From Amycolatopsis orientalis DSM 43388 (GTDB taxonomy: Bacteria; Actinomycetota; Actinomycetes; Mycobacteriales; Pseudonocardiaceae): DNA of 64,000 nucleotides. The stretch is from contig NZ_ASXG01000040.1 of NCBI RefSeq assembly GCF_000411975.1, positions 1-64,000 on the forward strand. The letters are read 5' to 3'. Position numbers and translations under genes: made by a program. Position 1 is the stretch's first letter. Every line of letters begins with the position of its first letter. The notes under the pieces were generated by a model, which was not told the origin of the DNA, ran no database searches, and saw nothing but the letters and a program-made list of their open reading frames with translations. Of the stretch, positions 24,381 through 32,048 are shown piece by piece.

Positions 24381-25475
24381 GTGAACGACCAGAGCGGCGA
24401 CGTGCTGACCTTCGGCATCGAGGAGGAGTTCTTCGTCGTCGACCGCGACGGACGGCCGGCCCCGGCAGCGGAGGTGGTCGAGCACGCCGCCGCGACCGGC
24501 GGCGACAACGGCGAATTGCAGCACGAACTCATCCAGTCGCAGGCCGAGATCGCCACCGATGTCTGCCGGACCCGGGACGAGGCGCTGGCGCGGCTGCGCG
24601 AATTGCGCGACGACCTGGCTCGGGCCGCCCGCCGCCGGAACCGCCGGCTGCTGCCCGCGGGCGCGCCGCCGGTGCCGGAAGAGGGCCTGCCGGACGTCAC
24701 CCGGCATCCGCGCTACGAGCGGATCGGCGCGCATTTCGGCGCGACCGCGCGGACGTCGCTGACCTGCGGCTGCCACGTGCACGTGGCGATCCCGGACAAG
24801 GAGGCCGGCGTCCGGGTGCTCGGGCGGGTCCGGCCGTGGCTGCCCGCGCTGCTGACCGTGACCGCGAATTCCGCGATCGCCGACGGGTACGACACCGGTT
24901 ACCGCAGCTGGCGCTACCAGCAATGGGCCCGGTGGCCCTCAGCCGGGCCGCCGCCGCGGTTCGCGTCGCTGGACGAGTACGAAAGCGTCGTCGACGCGTG
25001 GCTGCGTGCGGGCGCGATCCTGGACCGCGGGATGGTCTACTGGGACGTCCGGCTCTCGGAGAAGCAGCCGACGATCGAGTTCCGCGTCTCCGACGTCGCC
25101 GCGACACCGGAGGAAGCGGTGTTGCTGGGGGTGCTGGCGCGCGGGCTGGTCGCCACCGCGCTGGCCGACGACGGTCCCCCGCCGGATCTGTCGAACGAGG
25201 TGCTGCGAGCCCAGCTCTGGCGCGCGTCTCGGGACGGCATCAGCGGCTGTTGCCCGCATCCGCGCAGCGGCGATTTGGCGCCGGCCAAGGCGGTGCTCGC
25301 CGACCTGATCGAGCTGACCTCGGCCGCGCTGGACTCAGCCGGGGACCGGGAGTTCGCGCAGGAGGCGACGGCGCGGCTGTGCGCCGAGGGCAGCGGCGCG
25401 GACCGGCAACTGCGCCGCTTCGCCGAACGGCGGCGCGGCGAGGACGTCGTGGACCTGCTGGCGGGAAACCCCTGA
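24381..25475 (+). CDS. Carboxylate-amine ligase, GCS2/YbdK family
   Basis: 364 residues of the GCS2 family: FGIEEEFFVVD at the N-terminus, an ELIQSQAEIATDVC segment, TCGCHVHVAIPD and IEFRVSDVAATPEEAVLL. YbdK relatives have weak glutamate-cysteine ligase activity and an unsettled physiological role; others make gamma-glutamyl precursors. The GTG start follows AGGAG by a short gap. It has its own stress-type promoter and is convergent with the DUF1206 gene, 17 bases apart. Confidence 0.87.
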   Translation: MNDQSGDVLTFGIEEEFFVVDRDGRPAPAAEVVEHAAATGGDNGELQHELIQSQAEIATDVCRTRDEALARLRELRDDLARAARRRNRRLLPAGAPPVPEEGLPDVTRHPRYERIGAHFGATARTSLTCGCHVHVAIPDKEAGVRVLGRVRPWLPALLTVTANSAIADGYDTGYRSWRYQQWARWPSAGPPPRFASLDEYESVVDAWLRAGAILDRGMVYWDVRLSEKQPTIEFRVSDVAATPEEAVLLGVLARGLVATALADDGPPPDLSNEVLRAQLWRASRDGISGCCPHPRSGDLAPAKAVLADLIELTSAALDSAGDREFAQEATARLCAEGSGADRQLRRFAERRRGEDVVDLLAGNP

Positions 25476-25492
25476 CGCGATCCGGCGTCCGG

Positions 25493-26308
25493 TCAGCGCC
25501 GGTGCGCCCAGGCCGCCGCCAGGCAGTAGCCGCCGAACGCCGCCAGACCGAGTGCCACCCCAGTCAGCAGCACCGCGCCGAACGGCTGGGCAGCGAGAGT
25601 CTTCAGGCTGGCGTCCAGGCCGCCCGCCTGCCTCGCGTCGAAGCGGAAACCGGCGTAGCCCAGCAGGAACGCCGTCACCGCGAACACGACCGCCTTCGCC
25701 AGGTATCCGGTGCTCCCCAGCTGCCCGACCCAGCGCCGGGACTTGCCGGGCAGCCCGCTGAAATCCAGGTCCTCGAGGAAAGTCTGCTTCCCTCCCTTGA
25801 CCCCGGCCGCGACGGCGACGCCGAGCACCACCGCGGCGGCGACCACCACGAGCGCCGGGCCGGCGGGCAGCTGGAGCAGCTTCGCGGTGAACTCCTGCTG
25901 GGTCTGGTCGCTCGAACCGCCCCCTCCGGCGCCCGCCGCGAGCCGGAAGGCCGTGGCGCCCACCGCGAGCACGGCAATCCCTCGCGCGGCGGCGCCGAGC
26001 CGCTTGCGCGTGCGCTTCCCGCCGCTGGTCCACGTGTATCCGGTCGCGGCCATCAGGAACTGCCACAGTCCGAACGCGACCAGCCCGGCCGCGACCACCC
26101 ACAGCAGGATCCGGCCGAACGCCGTCGACCCGACCTCCTGCAGGACGCCCTTCTGGTCCGGCTGCCCGCCGCCGCCCCACGCGACGCGCAGGGCGAGATA
26201 CGCGAGGATCAGGTGCACGAGCGCGTAACAGGCCATTCCCGCCCGGCCGAGCAGCTGGGCGGTGTCGGTCTTCTCGCCTCGGGCGACCTTGTCGGCGATC
26301 CGGTTCAT
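25493..26308 (-). CDS. DUF1206 membrane protein
   Basis: 271 residues with six hydrophobic segments arranged as three similar pairs, each beginning with a GRAGYxAKAVV/LGRAGMACYAL-like pattern, the hallmark of DUF1206. The function of the family is unknown. A GGGTAT box ends 9 bases before the ATG, which would give a near-leaderless transcript, but no GTTT box is visible at the expected distance. Confidence 0.85.
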   Translation of the reverse strand: MNRIADKVARGEKTDTAQLLGRAGMACYALVHLILAYLALRVAWGGGGQPDQKGVLQEVGSTAFGRILLWVVAAGLVAFGLWQFLMAATGYTWTSGGKRTRKRLGAAARGIAVLAVGATAFRLAAGAGGGGSSDQTQQEFTAKLLQLPAGPALVVVAAAVVLGVAVAAGVKGGKQTFLEDLDFSGLPGKSRRWVGQLGSTGYLAKAVVFAVTAFLLGYAGFRFDARQAGGLDASLKTLAAQPFGAVLLTGVALGLAAFGGYCLAAAWAHRR

Positions 26309-26653
26309 GCGGTGGGGATACCCGCTGTGGTCTCCGTTGCCACTGGGCCAGGCGGCGCAATCCGCCGCCCCAGTCTCGCCAGGCCCGGAACGTCCTTTGT
26401 GGACCCAACCGGGACCCGCCTGATCCTTCTCTCGCCGAAACCGGGCAGAACCACCTCGCGCAGACAGCGGGCCAACGGGGCGTCTGACGGGCAGGAACCC
26501 CGGGCACGACCGGTCCGTGTTCCCAGCGCCGGCTACTTGGCCTTGTTCTTCGCTTCCTTCGCCTTGCTCTTGAGCGAACCCACCGCAGTCTGCGTCGGCG
26601 AGTACGTCCCGCACAGGGCGGGTCCGGTTTGGCCCGGCGAACCCGGTTGAGTT
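26309..26653. other. Gene-free stretch
   Basis: 345 bases between DUF1206 and the Rieske oxidoreductase. A minus-strand GTG frame ending at 26533 would encode a 16-residue lysine-rich peptide without a ribosome site. No gene is supported. Confidence 0.35.
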
Positions 26654-28141
26654 TCACGGAGTCCGCGGGGGCAGCGGCGCGGTCGCGGGACCTTCGAGCA
26701 CGCTCCCGTCGACGTCGAACCGCGAACCGTGGCACGGGCAGTCCCAGCTGCGTTCCGCGGCGTTGAACCGCACGAAACAACCGAGATGCGTACAGCGCAG
26801 GGACACCGCGTGCAAAGTGCCTTCGCGGTCTCGGTAAACGCCTTTGCGCCCGTGCCCGTCCGCCAGCACTTTCGCCTGGTCCACGGGGATGTCGTCGGTG
26901 CTTTTCGCGTCGAGCGGGGCGAGCCGGTCGCCCACGAAATCCTTCGCCACTTTCGCGTTCTGCTGCACCAGCTTCGAAGCGGACCGGAGCGAAAGCCGCT
27001 GCGGGGAAAAGAGATTCCGGTGCGGATTGGCGGATCCGGTGATCCCGTCCGCGACCACGGCCGCCGCCGCGGTGCCCATCGCCAGGCCCCATTTGCCGAA
27101 TCCCGTCTCGACCCACAGTTTCCGGGCACCCGGGAAATACGGGCCGGCGAGCGGGATGCTGTCGTAGGCCTTCGGGTCCTGCGCGGACCAGCGGTGGGTG
27201 ATCTCGTCGAGGTCGAAGTGGCGGGCGGCGAACTCGCCCAGCGCGGTGTACCGCGCGAAGTCGGCCGGGTCGCCCGCCGGATGGCCCTGCCCGCCGAGGA
27301 TCAGCCGGTCCTCGTAGGAGGCGAAAGACCACAATGGACTCCCGGCGCTGATCGCCAGGTCCTGCGGCGGCTTGCCGGACTTCAAGGTGGCGGCCACGCA
27401 ATACGACCGTTGCACCTCCAACCGGGGGAAGAACAACCCTCGATCGAGGATCGGGTAGTGCGTCGCGACGACCACGTTCTCGGCGTCGAGTGCGCCGTCG
27501 GCGGTCGTGACGCGATACGGCGGTGCCGCGCTCACCTCGCGCACCCGGCTGTTCTCGAAGACGCGCCCGCCCTCGGCCTCGACGGCGTCGGCGAGCCCGC
27601 GCACGTAGTCGGCCGGATGGAGCGCGAGCTGCCCGGGCAGGCGCACCGCGCCGTGCACCGGCACCGGCAGGTCGAGCGTGGCCGTCCACTCGACCGGCAG
27701 ACCGGCCTGCTGCGCGGCTTCGTACTCGGCCCGCACGGTGTCCACCTCGTCGGCGTCCATCGCGAACGTCGCGGCGGGCAACCTGCGGAGCCCGCAGCTG
27801 ATCGGTTCGGCCAGTTCCGCTACCAGTTCGACCCCGGCCAGCGCCGCCTCGGCGTATGCCGTCGCGGTGGCCGCGTCGTGTTCCCGGGCGAGTGTCGAGT
27901 ACACAGTGGACTGCAGTGCGGTGACCTTGGCGGTGTTGTTGCCGCTGGCCCCTTCCGCGATGCGCCCGGATTCGAGGACCGCCACGTGCACGCCCCGGCG
28001 GGCGAGTAACAGCGCGGTGGTCAACCCGGCGATGCCCCCGCCGATCACGGCGACCTCGGCGCGTTCCCGGCCGCTCAGACAGGACCGGCTGGACGCCGCG
28101 GCGGTCGCGAGCCACAGGGACTGTTCTGCGGTGGTGGTCAT
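26654..28141 (-). CDS. FAD-dependent oxidoreductase with C-terminal Rieske domain
   Basis: 495 residues. The N-terminal DAO-type FAD domain carries [15 protein letters not shown]. The C-terminal Rieske [2Fe-2S] domain has CTHLGC and CPCHGSRFD ligands (about residues 440-475). Homologues are widespread in bacilli and actinobacteria without an assigned substrate. The start codon shares one base with the stop of the upstream small membrane protein (TGATG), so the pair is translationally coupled. Confidence 0.88.
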   Translation of the reverse strand: MTTTAEQSLWLATAAASSRSCLSGRERAEVAVIGGGIAGLTTALLLARRGVHVAVLESGRIAEGASGNNTAKVTALQSTVYSTLAREHDAATATAYAEAALAGVELVAELAEPISCGLRRLPAATFAMDADEVDTVRAEYEAAQQAGLPVEWTATLDLPVPVHGAVRLPGQLALHPADYVRGLADAVEAEGGRVFENSRVREVSAAPPYRVTTADGALDAENVVVATHYPILDRGLFFPRLEVQRSYCVAATLKSGKPPQDLAISAGSPLWSFASYEDRLILGGQGHPAGDPADFARYTALGEFAARHFDLDEITHRWSAQDPKAYDSIPLAGPYFPGARKLWVETGFGKWGLAMGTAAAAVVADGITGSANPHRNLFSPQRLSLRSASKLVQQNAKVAKDFVGDRLAPLDAKSTDDIPVDQAKVLADGHGRKGVYRDREGTLHAVSLRCTHLGCFVRFNAAERSWDCPCHGSRFDVDGSVLEGPATAPLPPRTP

Positions 28142-28377
28142 CAGAGGCTCCTCCGGGCGCTCATGGGAACGACGCCGAGCGCGATCATCGCCGCGGCGAG
28201 GCCGAGGTGCAGCCAGTTTTCGGCGGGGCGGACCGGGACGAAGTCGGCCGAGCTGCCGTGGTCGGCGACCAGCTCGCAGACCGACCGGACCAGGCAGAGC
28301 ACCCCGCCGCCGACCAGGGACACCGCCCCGGCAGCGGCGAGCTGGCACGGGGTACGCCGTACAACGGCGGTTGACAT
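28141..28377 (-). CDS. Small membrane protein, DUF4383-like
   Basis: 78 residues with two hydrophobic helices. The second begins [17 protein letters not shown], resembling the (N)xxHLxLGxxGL motif of DUF4383 proteins, though shorter. It is coupled by TGATG to the FAD-Rieske gene and may anchor or assist it. A GTTT-N15-GGTTAC promoter lies at 28431-28455. Confidence 0.65.
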   Translation of the reverse strand: MSTAVVRRTPCQLAAAGAVSLVGGGVLCLVRSVCELVADHGSSADFVPVRPAENWLHLGLAAAMIALGVVPMSARRSL

Positions 28378-28430
28378 GACCGGAGCCCTCCCTGGTTCGC
28401 CCGCGCCGGGTCCGGCGCGCAGGTAACCGG

Positions 28431-28455
28431 GTAACCAGTGCGGCATCGGGCAAAC
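28431..28455 (-). promoter_or_regulatory. SigB/F-like promoter (GTTT-N15-GGTTAC)
   Basis: On the minus strand GTTT (28455-28452), 15 bases, then GGTTAC (28436-28431). One mismatch from GGGTAC in the -10. It would drive the small membrane protein and FAD-Rieske genes. Confidence 0.5.
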
Positions 28456-28544
28456 GTCGGGCGAGCGACCGGGGCCGCTGGCCGCCGAACTCCGGCGCGC
28501 GGGACAGACCTGTGGTCCAGCGGCCAACCGGCGTCCGGAATCCG

Positions 28545-28569
28545 GTTTGAACCGGGCCGCCGCGGGCAA
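28545..28569 (+). promoter_or_regulatory. SigB/F-like promoter for topoisomerase IB
   Basis: GTTT (28545-28548), 15 bases, then GGGCAA (28564-28569), 8 bases before the ATG at 28578. The position implies a leaderless transcript; the -10 has one mismatch from GGGTAA. Confidence 0.5.
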
Positions 28570-28577
28570 CCGCGAGC

Positions 28578-29597
28578 ATGCGGTTACGGCGGAGCGAGCT
28601 GTCCTCGCCAGGCATCAAGCGGCAGCGGCGGGGCCGCGGTTTCCGCTACCTCGCGCCGGACGGCTCCCCGGTGACCGATCCCGAGGTTCTGGAGCGCATC
28701 CGCGACCTCGTCATCCCGCCTGCGTGGCGCCGGGTGTGGATCTGCCCGCATCCCACCGGGCACATCCAGGCCGTCGGGACCGACGACGCGGGCCGCCGCC
28801 AGTACCTCTACCACCCCGAATGGCGCCGGGCGCGCGACGAGGAGAAACACGACCGGGTGCTCGCGCTGGCGGACGCGCTGCCGGACGTGCGCGCCGCCAT
28901 CCGCGACGACCTGCGCCGCCCGCGCCTCGACCGGCTGCGGGTCTCGGCCGCCGCGCTGCGGATGATCGACCGGGGCGTCTTCCGCAGCGGCGGCGAGGAG
29001 TACGCCGAAACCAACGGCTCCCACGGGGCGACCACGCTGCTGCGCGAACACGTGAAAATCAGCGGCGACGAGCTGACCTTCTGCTACCCCGCCAAAAGCG
29101 GCCTGGTCCGGTCCCTGGGGCTGCGGGACAGCGAACTCGCCGCCGTCCTCAAGTCGCTCCGCCGCTGCCGCACCGGCACCTCGCGCCTGTTCGCCTACCG
29201 CACCAAGGACGGCTGGCACGAACTGCACGCCGCCGACGTCAACGAGCGGTTCAAGGAACTCGCCGGGGACGAGTTCACGGTGAAGGACCTGCGCACGTGG
29301 CACGCGACTGTGCTCGCCGCCGCCTCGCTCGCCGCCCAGGAGGCCCCGACTTCCCAGCGCGGCCTGGCCAGGGCCGAGAGCGCGGCGATGAAGGAGGTCG
29401 CGGAGGAACTGGGCAACACGCCCGCGGTCGCGCGCCGCTCGTATGTCGACCCGCGGGTACTGCGCGAGTTCGAGCGGCACCACACGGTGCACCGGGCGCT
29501 GCGCAAGGCGGACGCGGACGGGCTGACGGAGGAGGAGCTGCGGGAGCGGATCGAGAAAGCCGTGCTCCGCCTGCTGCGGCGGACCTCGCGCGGGTGA
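28578..29597 (+). CDS. DNA topoisomerase IB (poxvirus type)
   Basis: 339 residues of the bacterial topoisomerase IB family: the N-terminal domain has the [17 protein letters not shown] pattern, the catalytic domain includes [23 protein letters not shown] and [14 protein letters not shown], and the nucleophilic Tyr lies in [11 protein letters not shown] (about residue 289). It relaxes supercoils through a 3'-phosphotyrosine intermediate. No ribosome site precedes the ATG; a SigB/F-like promoter is close by. Confidence 0.92.
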   Translation: MRLRRSELSSPGIKRQRRGRGFRYLAPDGSPVTDPEVLERIRDLVIPPAWRRVWICPHPTGHIQAVGTDDAGRRQYLYHPEWRRARDEEKHDRVLALADALPDVRAAIRDDLRRPRLDRLRVSAAALRMIDRGVFRSGGEEYAETNGSHGATTLLREHVKISGDELTFCYPAKSGLVRSLGLRDSELAAVLKSLRRCRTGTSRLFAYRTKDGWHELHAADVNERFKELAGDEFTVKDLRTWHATVLAAASLAAQEAPTSQRGLARAESAAMKEVAEELGNTPAVARRSYVDPRVLREFERHHTVHRALRKADADGLTEEELRERIEKAVLRLLRRTSRG

Positions 29598-29720
29598 GCT
29601 CAGCGCTGTGCGGTGAGCTTTTGCCCCTTAAATAATACGCAGCACTAATGGTATGTTGCGCTCACGGCCACCCTCGGGCGGCCTGCCGACCACGTTCGCC
29701 CACCCGAAAGGACCCCGGCC

Positions 29721-30536
29721 ATGACTCTCGCCGGAAAGACCGTCCTGATGTCCGGCGGCAGCCGCGGCATCGGCTTGGCCATCGCGACCCGCGCGGCGCG
29801 GGACGGGGCGAACGTCGTCCTGCTGGCCAAAACCGCCGAACCGCATCCGAAGCTGGAAGGCACCGTCTACACCGCGGCCAAGGAGATCGAGGCCGCGGGC
29901 GGGAAGGCGCTGCCGGTCGTCGGCGACGTGCGGTCGGAGGACGACGTGCTCTCCGCGACCGAAGCGGCGGTCTCCCAGTTCGGCGGCATCGACATCGTCG
30001 TGAACAACGCCAGCGCGCTCAACCTGTCGCGCACCGAAGAGCTCTCGATGAAGCGCTACGACCTCATGCAGGACATCAACACCCGCGGCACGTTCCTGCT
30101 GAGCAAGGCAGCGATCCCGCATCTGCGCAAGGCGGCGAGCCCGCACATCCTGACGTTGTCGCCGCCGCTGAACCTCTCCCCCGCGTGGATCGGCGCGCAC
30201 CTGGGCTACACGCTCTCCAAGTACGGCATGAGCCTGTGCACGGTAGGCCTGGCGGAGGAACTCAAAGCGGACGGAATCGCCGCGAATTCACTGTGGCCGC
30301 GCACCCTCATCGACACCGCGGCAGTGCGCAACATCATCGGCGGGGCGAGCCAAGCGCGCACGCCGTCGATCATCGCCGATGCCGCGTACGCGATTCTCAC
30401 CCGGCCGTCGCGCGAGTGCACCGGGAACCTCTTCATCGACGACGAGGTGCTCGCCGCCGAAGGCGTGACCGATCTGTCCGGTTATCAGCGCGGCGACGGC
30501 GAACTGGCGCTGGACATTTTCGTCGACCCGGCCTGA
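29721..30536 (+). CDS. Short-chain dehydrogenase/reductase (HSDL2-like)
   Basis: 271 residues: NAD(P) site SGGSRGIG (residues 11-18), NNASALN, and catalytic Tyr-Lys in YTLSKYG; the catalytic serine position reads LSPPLN. It resembles HSDL2-type reductases and bacterial citronellol/citronellal dehydrogenases. An AT-rich promoter region (29628-29660) is unusual for this window. Its 3' end overlaps the convergent MarR gene by 52 bases. Confidence 0.85.
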   Translation: MTLAGKTVLMSGGSRGIGLAIATRAARDGANVVLLAKTAEPHPKLEGTVYTAAKEIEAAGGKALPVVGDVRSEDDVLSATEAAVSQFGGIDIVVNNASALNLSRTEELSMKRYDLMQDINTRGTFLLSKAAIPHLRKAASPHILTLSPPLNLSPAWIGAHLGYTLSKYGMSLCTVGLAEELKADGIAANSLWPRTLIDTAAVRNIIGGASQARTPSIIADAAYAILTRPSRECTGNLFIDDEVLAAEGVTDLSGYQRGDGELALDIFVDPA

Positions 30537-31003
30537 TCCCGCATCCGGTCGAAGTCCCCGGGCAGGGTGTCGCCCTCGTTCATCTTGGCGAGCAGCTTGT
30601 GCAGGGGATCGCGGGAGCGCTGCGGAAGGTCGCTGAGCACGTGCCGGTCGAGGCCGGCCAGCAGCTCGTTCGCCTCGCGCAGCGTCTTCCGTCCCGCGTC
30701 GCTGAGGTCGACGACGTAACGCCGCCGGTCCTCGGGGTCGCGGGCCCGCGCGGCGAGGCCGAGGTTTTCCAGGTCGTCCAGGCTGCTGACCATGGTCGCC
30801 GGGTCGATCCGCAGGTACGCGCCAAGGGACAGCTGCGACATCGGCCCGTTGTCGGCGAGCGCCTGCAGGACGCTGTAGTGCCGCACCCGCAGGCCCAGCT
30901 CGTGCAGCCGGTCCTCGGCGAGCCGGAACACGACCTGGCCGAGCTTGACCAGGAGACAGCTCGTGTGCTCCCCGATCCCGCCCGGCACCAGCGGACCTGA
31001 CAT
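30485..31003 (-). CDS. MarR-family transcriptional regulator
   Basis: 172 residues starting at ATG 31003. The winged helix includes YSVLQALADNGPMSQLSLGAYLRIDPATMVSSLDDLENLGLAARARDPEDRRRYVVDLSDAGR. It is convergent with the SDR gene, their 3' ends overlapping. A palindrome at 31030-31051 in front of it may be its own operator, so autoregulation is likely. It may also control the SDR gene. Confidence 0.88.
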   Translation of the reverse strand: MSGPLVPGGIGEHTSCLLVKLGQVVFRLAEDRLHELGLRVRHYSVLQALADNGPMSQLSLGAYLRIDPATMVSSLDDLENLGLAARARDPEDRRRYVVDLSDAGRKTLREANELLAGLDRHVLSDLPQRSRDPLHKLLAKMNEGDTLPGDFDRMRDQAGSTKMSSASSPSPR

Positions 31004-31029
31004 CGTTTCCCCTGCCCATCGTTGGCGGA

Positions 31030-31051
31030 CCGTACGATCCCGATGATACGG
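31030..31051. promoter_or_regulatory. Imperfect palindrome upstream of marR-type gene
   Basis: 22 bases with outer arms CCGTA/TACGG and inner ATC/GAT matches (8 of 11 positions paired), 27 bases before the MarR start. Size and location suit a MarR dimer site. Confidence 0.45.
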
Positions 31052-31223
31052 CCCCGCGCGGCCGCCCCCGCAGCCGCGCGGACAGCCGCCACCTCCCACG
31101 CAACCCCAACGCGGGATCGCCGACTTGAAGGCGATCCCGCCCGCGACGACGGAGTCGGCGCCATCAAACACAGCGACGGGTTAACCTTGTTCGGACCGAC
31201 AGCGCGAGAATCACGGAACCCAG

Positions 31224-32015
31224 GTGAACCAGACCGGAGCACAGCCGCCCGCCGGAACGCAGGCCATTCGCCGAGCACTCGGCATCCTGCGGCTCCTCAT
31301 GGACGAGGACGGAGAGCTCACGCTGTCCGCGATCGCCCGCAAGCTGGACCTCACGCCGGGCACGACGCACCGGGTGGTGCGCGCGCTGAGCGTCGACGGG
31401 CTCCTCGCGCACAACCCTCGCACCGACAGCTACCACCTCGGCCCGGGCGCGATCCTGCTGGGCCAGGCGGCCCAACGCGTGCACGGGCTCCAGCTCGCGC
31501 TGCCGGTGATCCAGCGGATCAACGCGGACACCGGCGAATCGGTGAACCTCACCATCCGCGAAGGCGACGAATCGGTGGTGCTGCTGCGGGCGCAGTCGAC
31601 GCTGCCGTTGCGGTTCGAGCAGCATCCCGGCGCGCGTTTCCCGTTGTACGCCACGGCTTCCGGCAAAGCGATGCTCGCCAATTCCCTCGACGCGGAGTCC
31701 TACCTCGCGGGCCTCCCCGAGCAATTGCCCGCGCTGACGCCGCACACCCTCGCCACCCGCGACGACCTCGCGCTCGAACTCGCCGAGACCCGCGATCGCG
31801 GGTACAGCATCGACAACGAGGAGAACGTCGCCGGAGTGCGCTGTGTCGGCGCCGGGGTGCTGGACGAGCGAGGGCTGGCCCGGGCGGCGGTGGTCATCCA
31901 GGTGCCGACCGTGCGGTTGCCCGAGGACCGGGTGCCCGAGCTGGGCGCGCTCGCGATCGAGGCGGCCAAGGAGATCGCACCGTTCCTGCCACCGGACCGG
32001 CTCACTCGCTACTGA
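31224..32015 (+). CDS. IclR-family transcriptional regulator
   Basis: 263 residues. The N-terminal winged helix (RRALGILRLLMDEDGELTLSAIARKLDLTPGTTHRVVRAL) is followed by an IclR ligand domain with YATASGKAMLA and GYSIDNEENVAGVRCVGAGV. The GTG start is at 31224. It is convergent with the FAD/Fe-S dehydrogenase gene and probably controls the 32-37.7 kb set through sites between 34913 and 35034. Confidence 0.9.
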   Translation: MNQTGAQPPAGTQAIRRALGILRLLMDEDGELTLSAIARKLDLTPGTTHRVVRALSVDGLLAHNPRTDSYHLGPGAILLGQAAQRVHGLQLALPVIQRINADTGESVNLTIREGDESVVLLRAQSTLPLRFEQHPGARFPLYATASGKAMLANSLDAESYLAGLPEQLPALTPHTLATRDDLALELAETRDRGYSIDNEENVAGVRCVGAGVLDERGLARAAVVIQVPTVRLPEDRVPELGALAIEAAKEIAPFLPPDRLTRY

Positions 32016-32048
32016 TTCACGGCTGGACGAGCGCGGCCTGGCCCCTGC

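Noticed and set aside
23655-26405. Short repeated motif GTCCTTTGTGGAC seen near 23656 and 26393 and in similar form elsewhere
   Set aside because: Occurs both inside and between genes with no consistent position relative to starts or stops; not enough to call an element.
26533-26580. 16-residue lysine-rich peptide on the minus strand
   Set aside because: No ribosome site, very short, and no sign of conservation available; likely chance.
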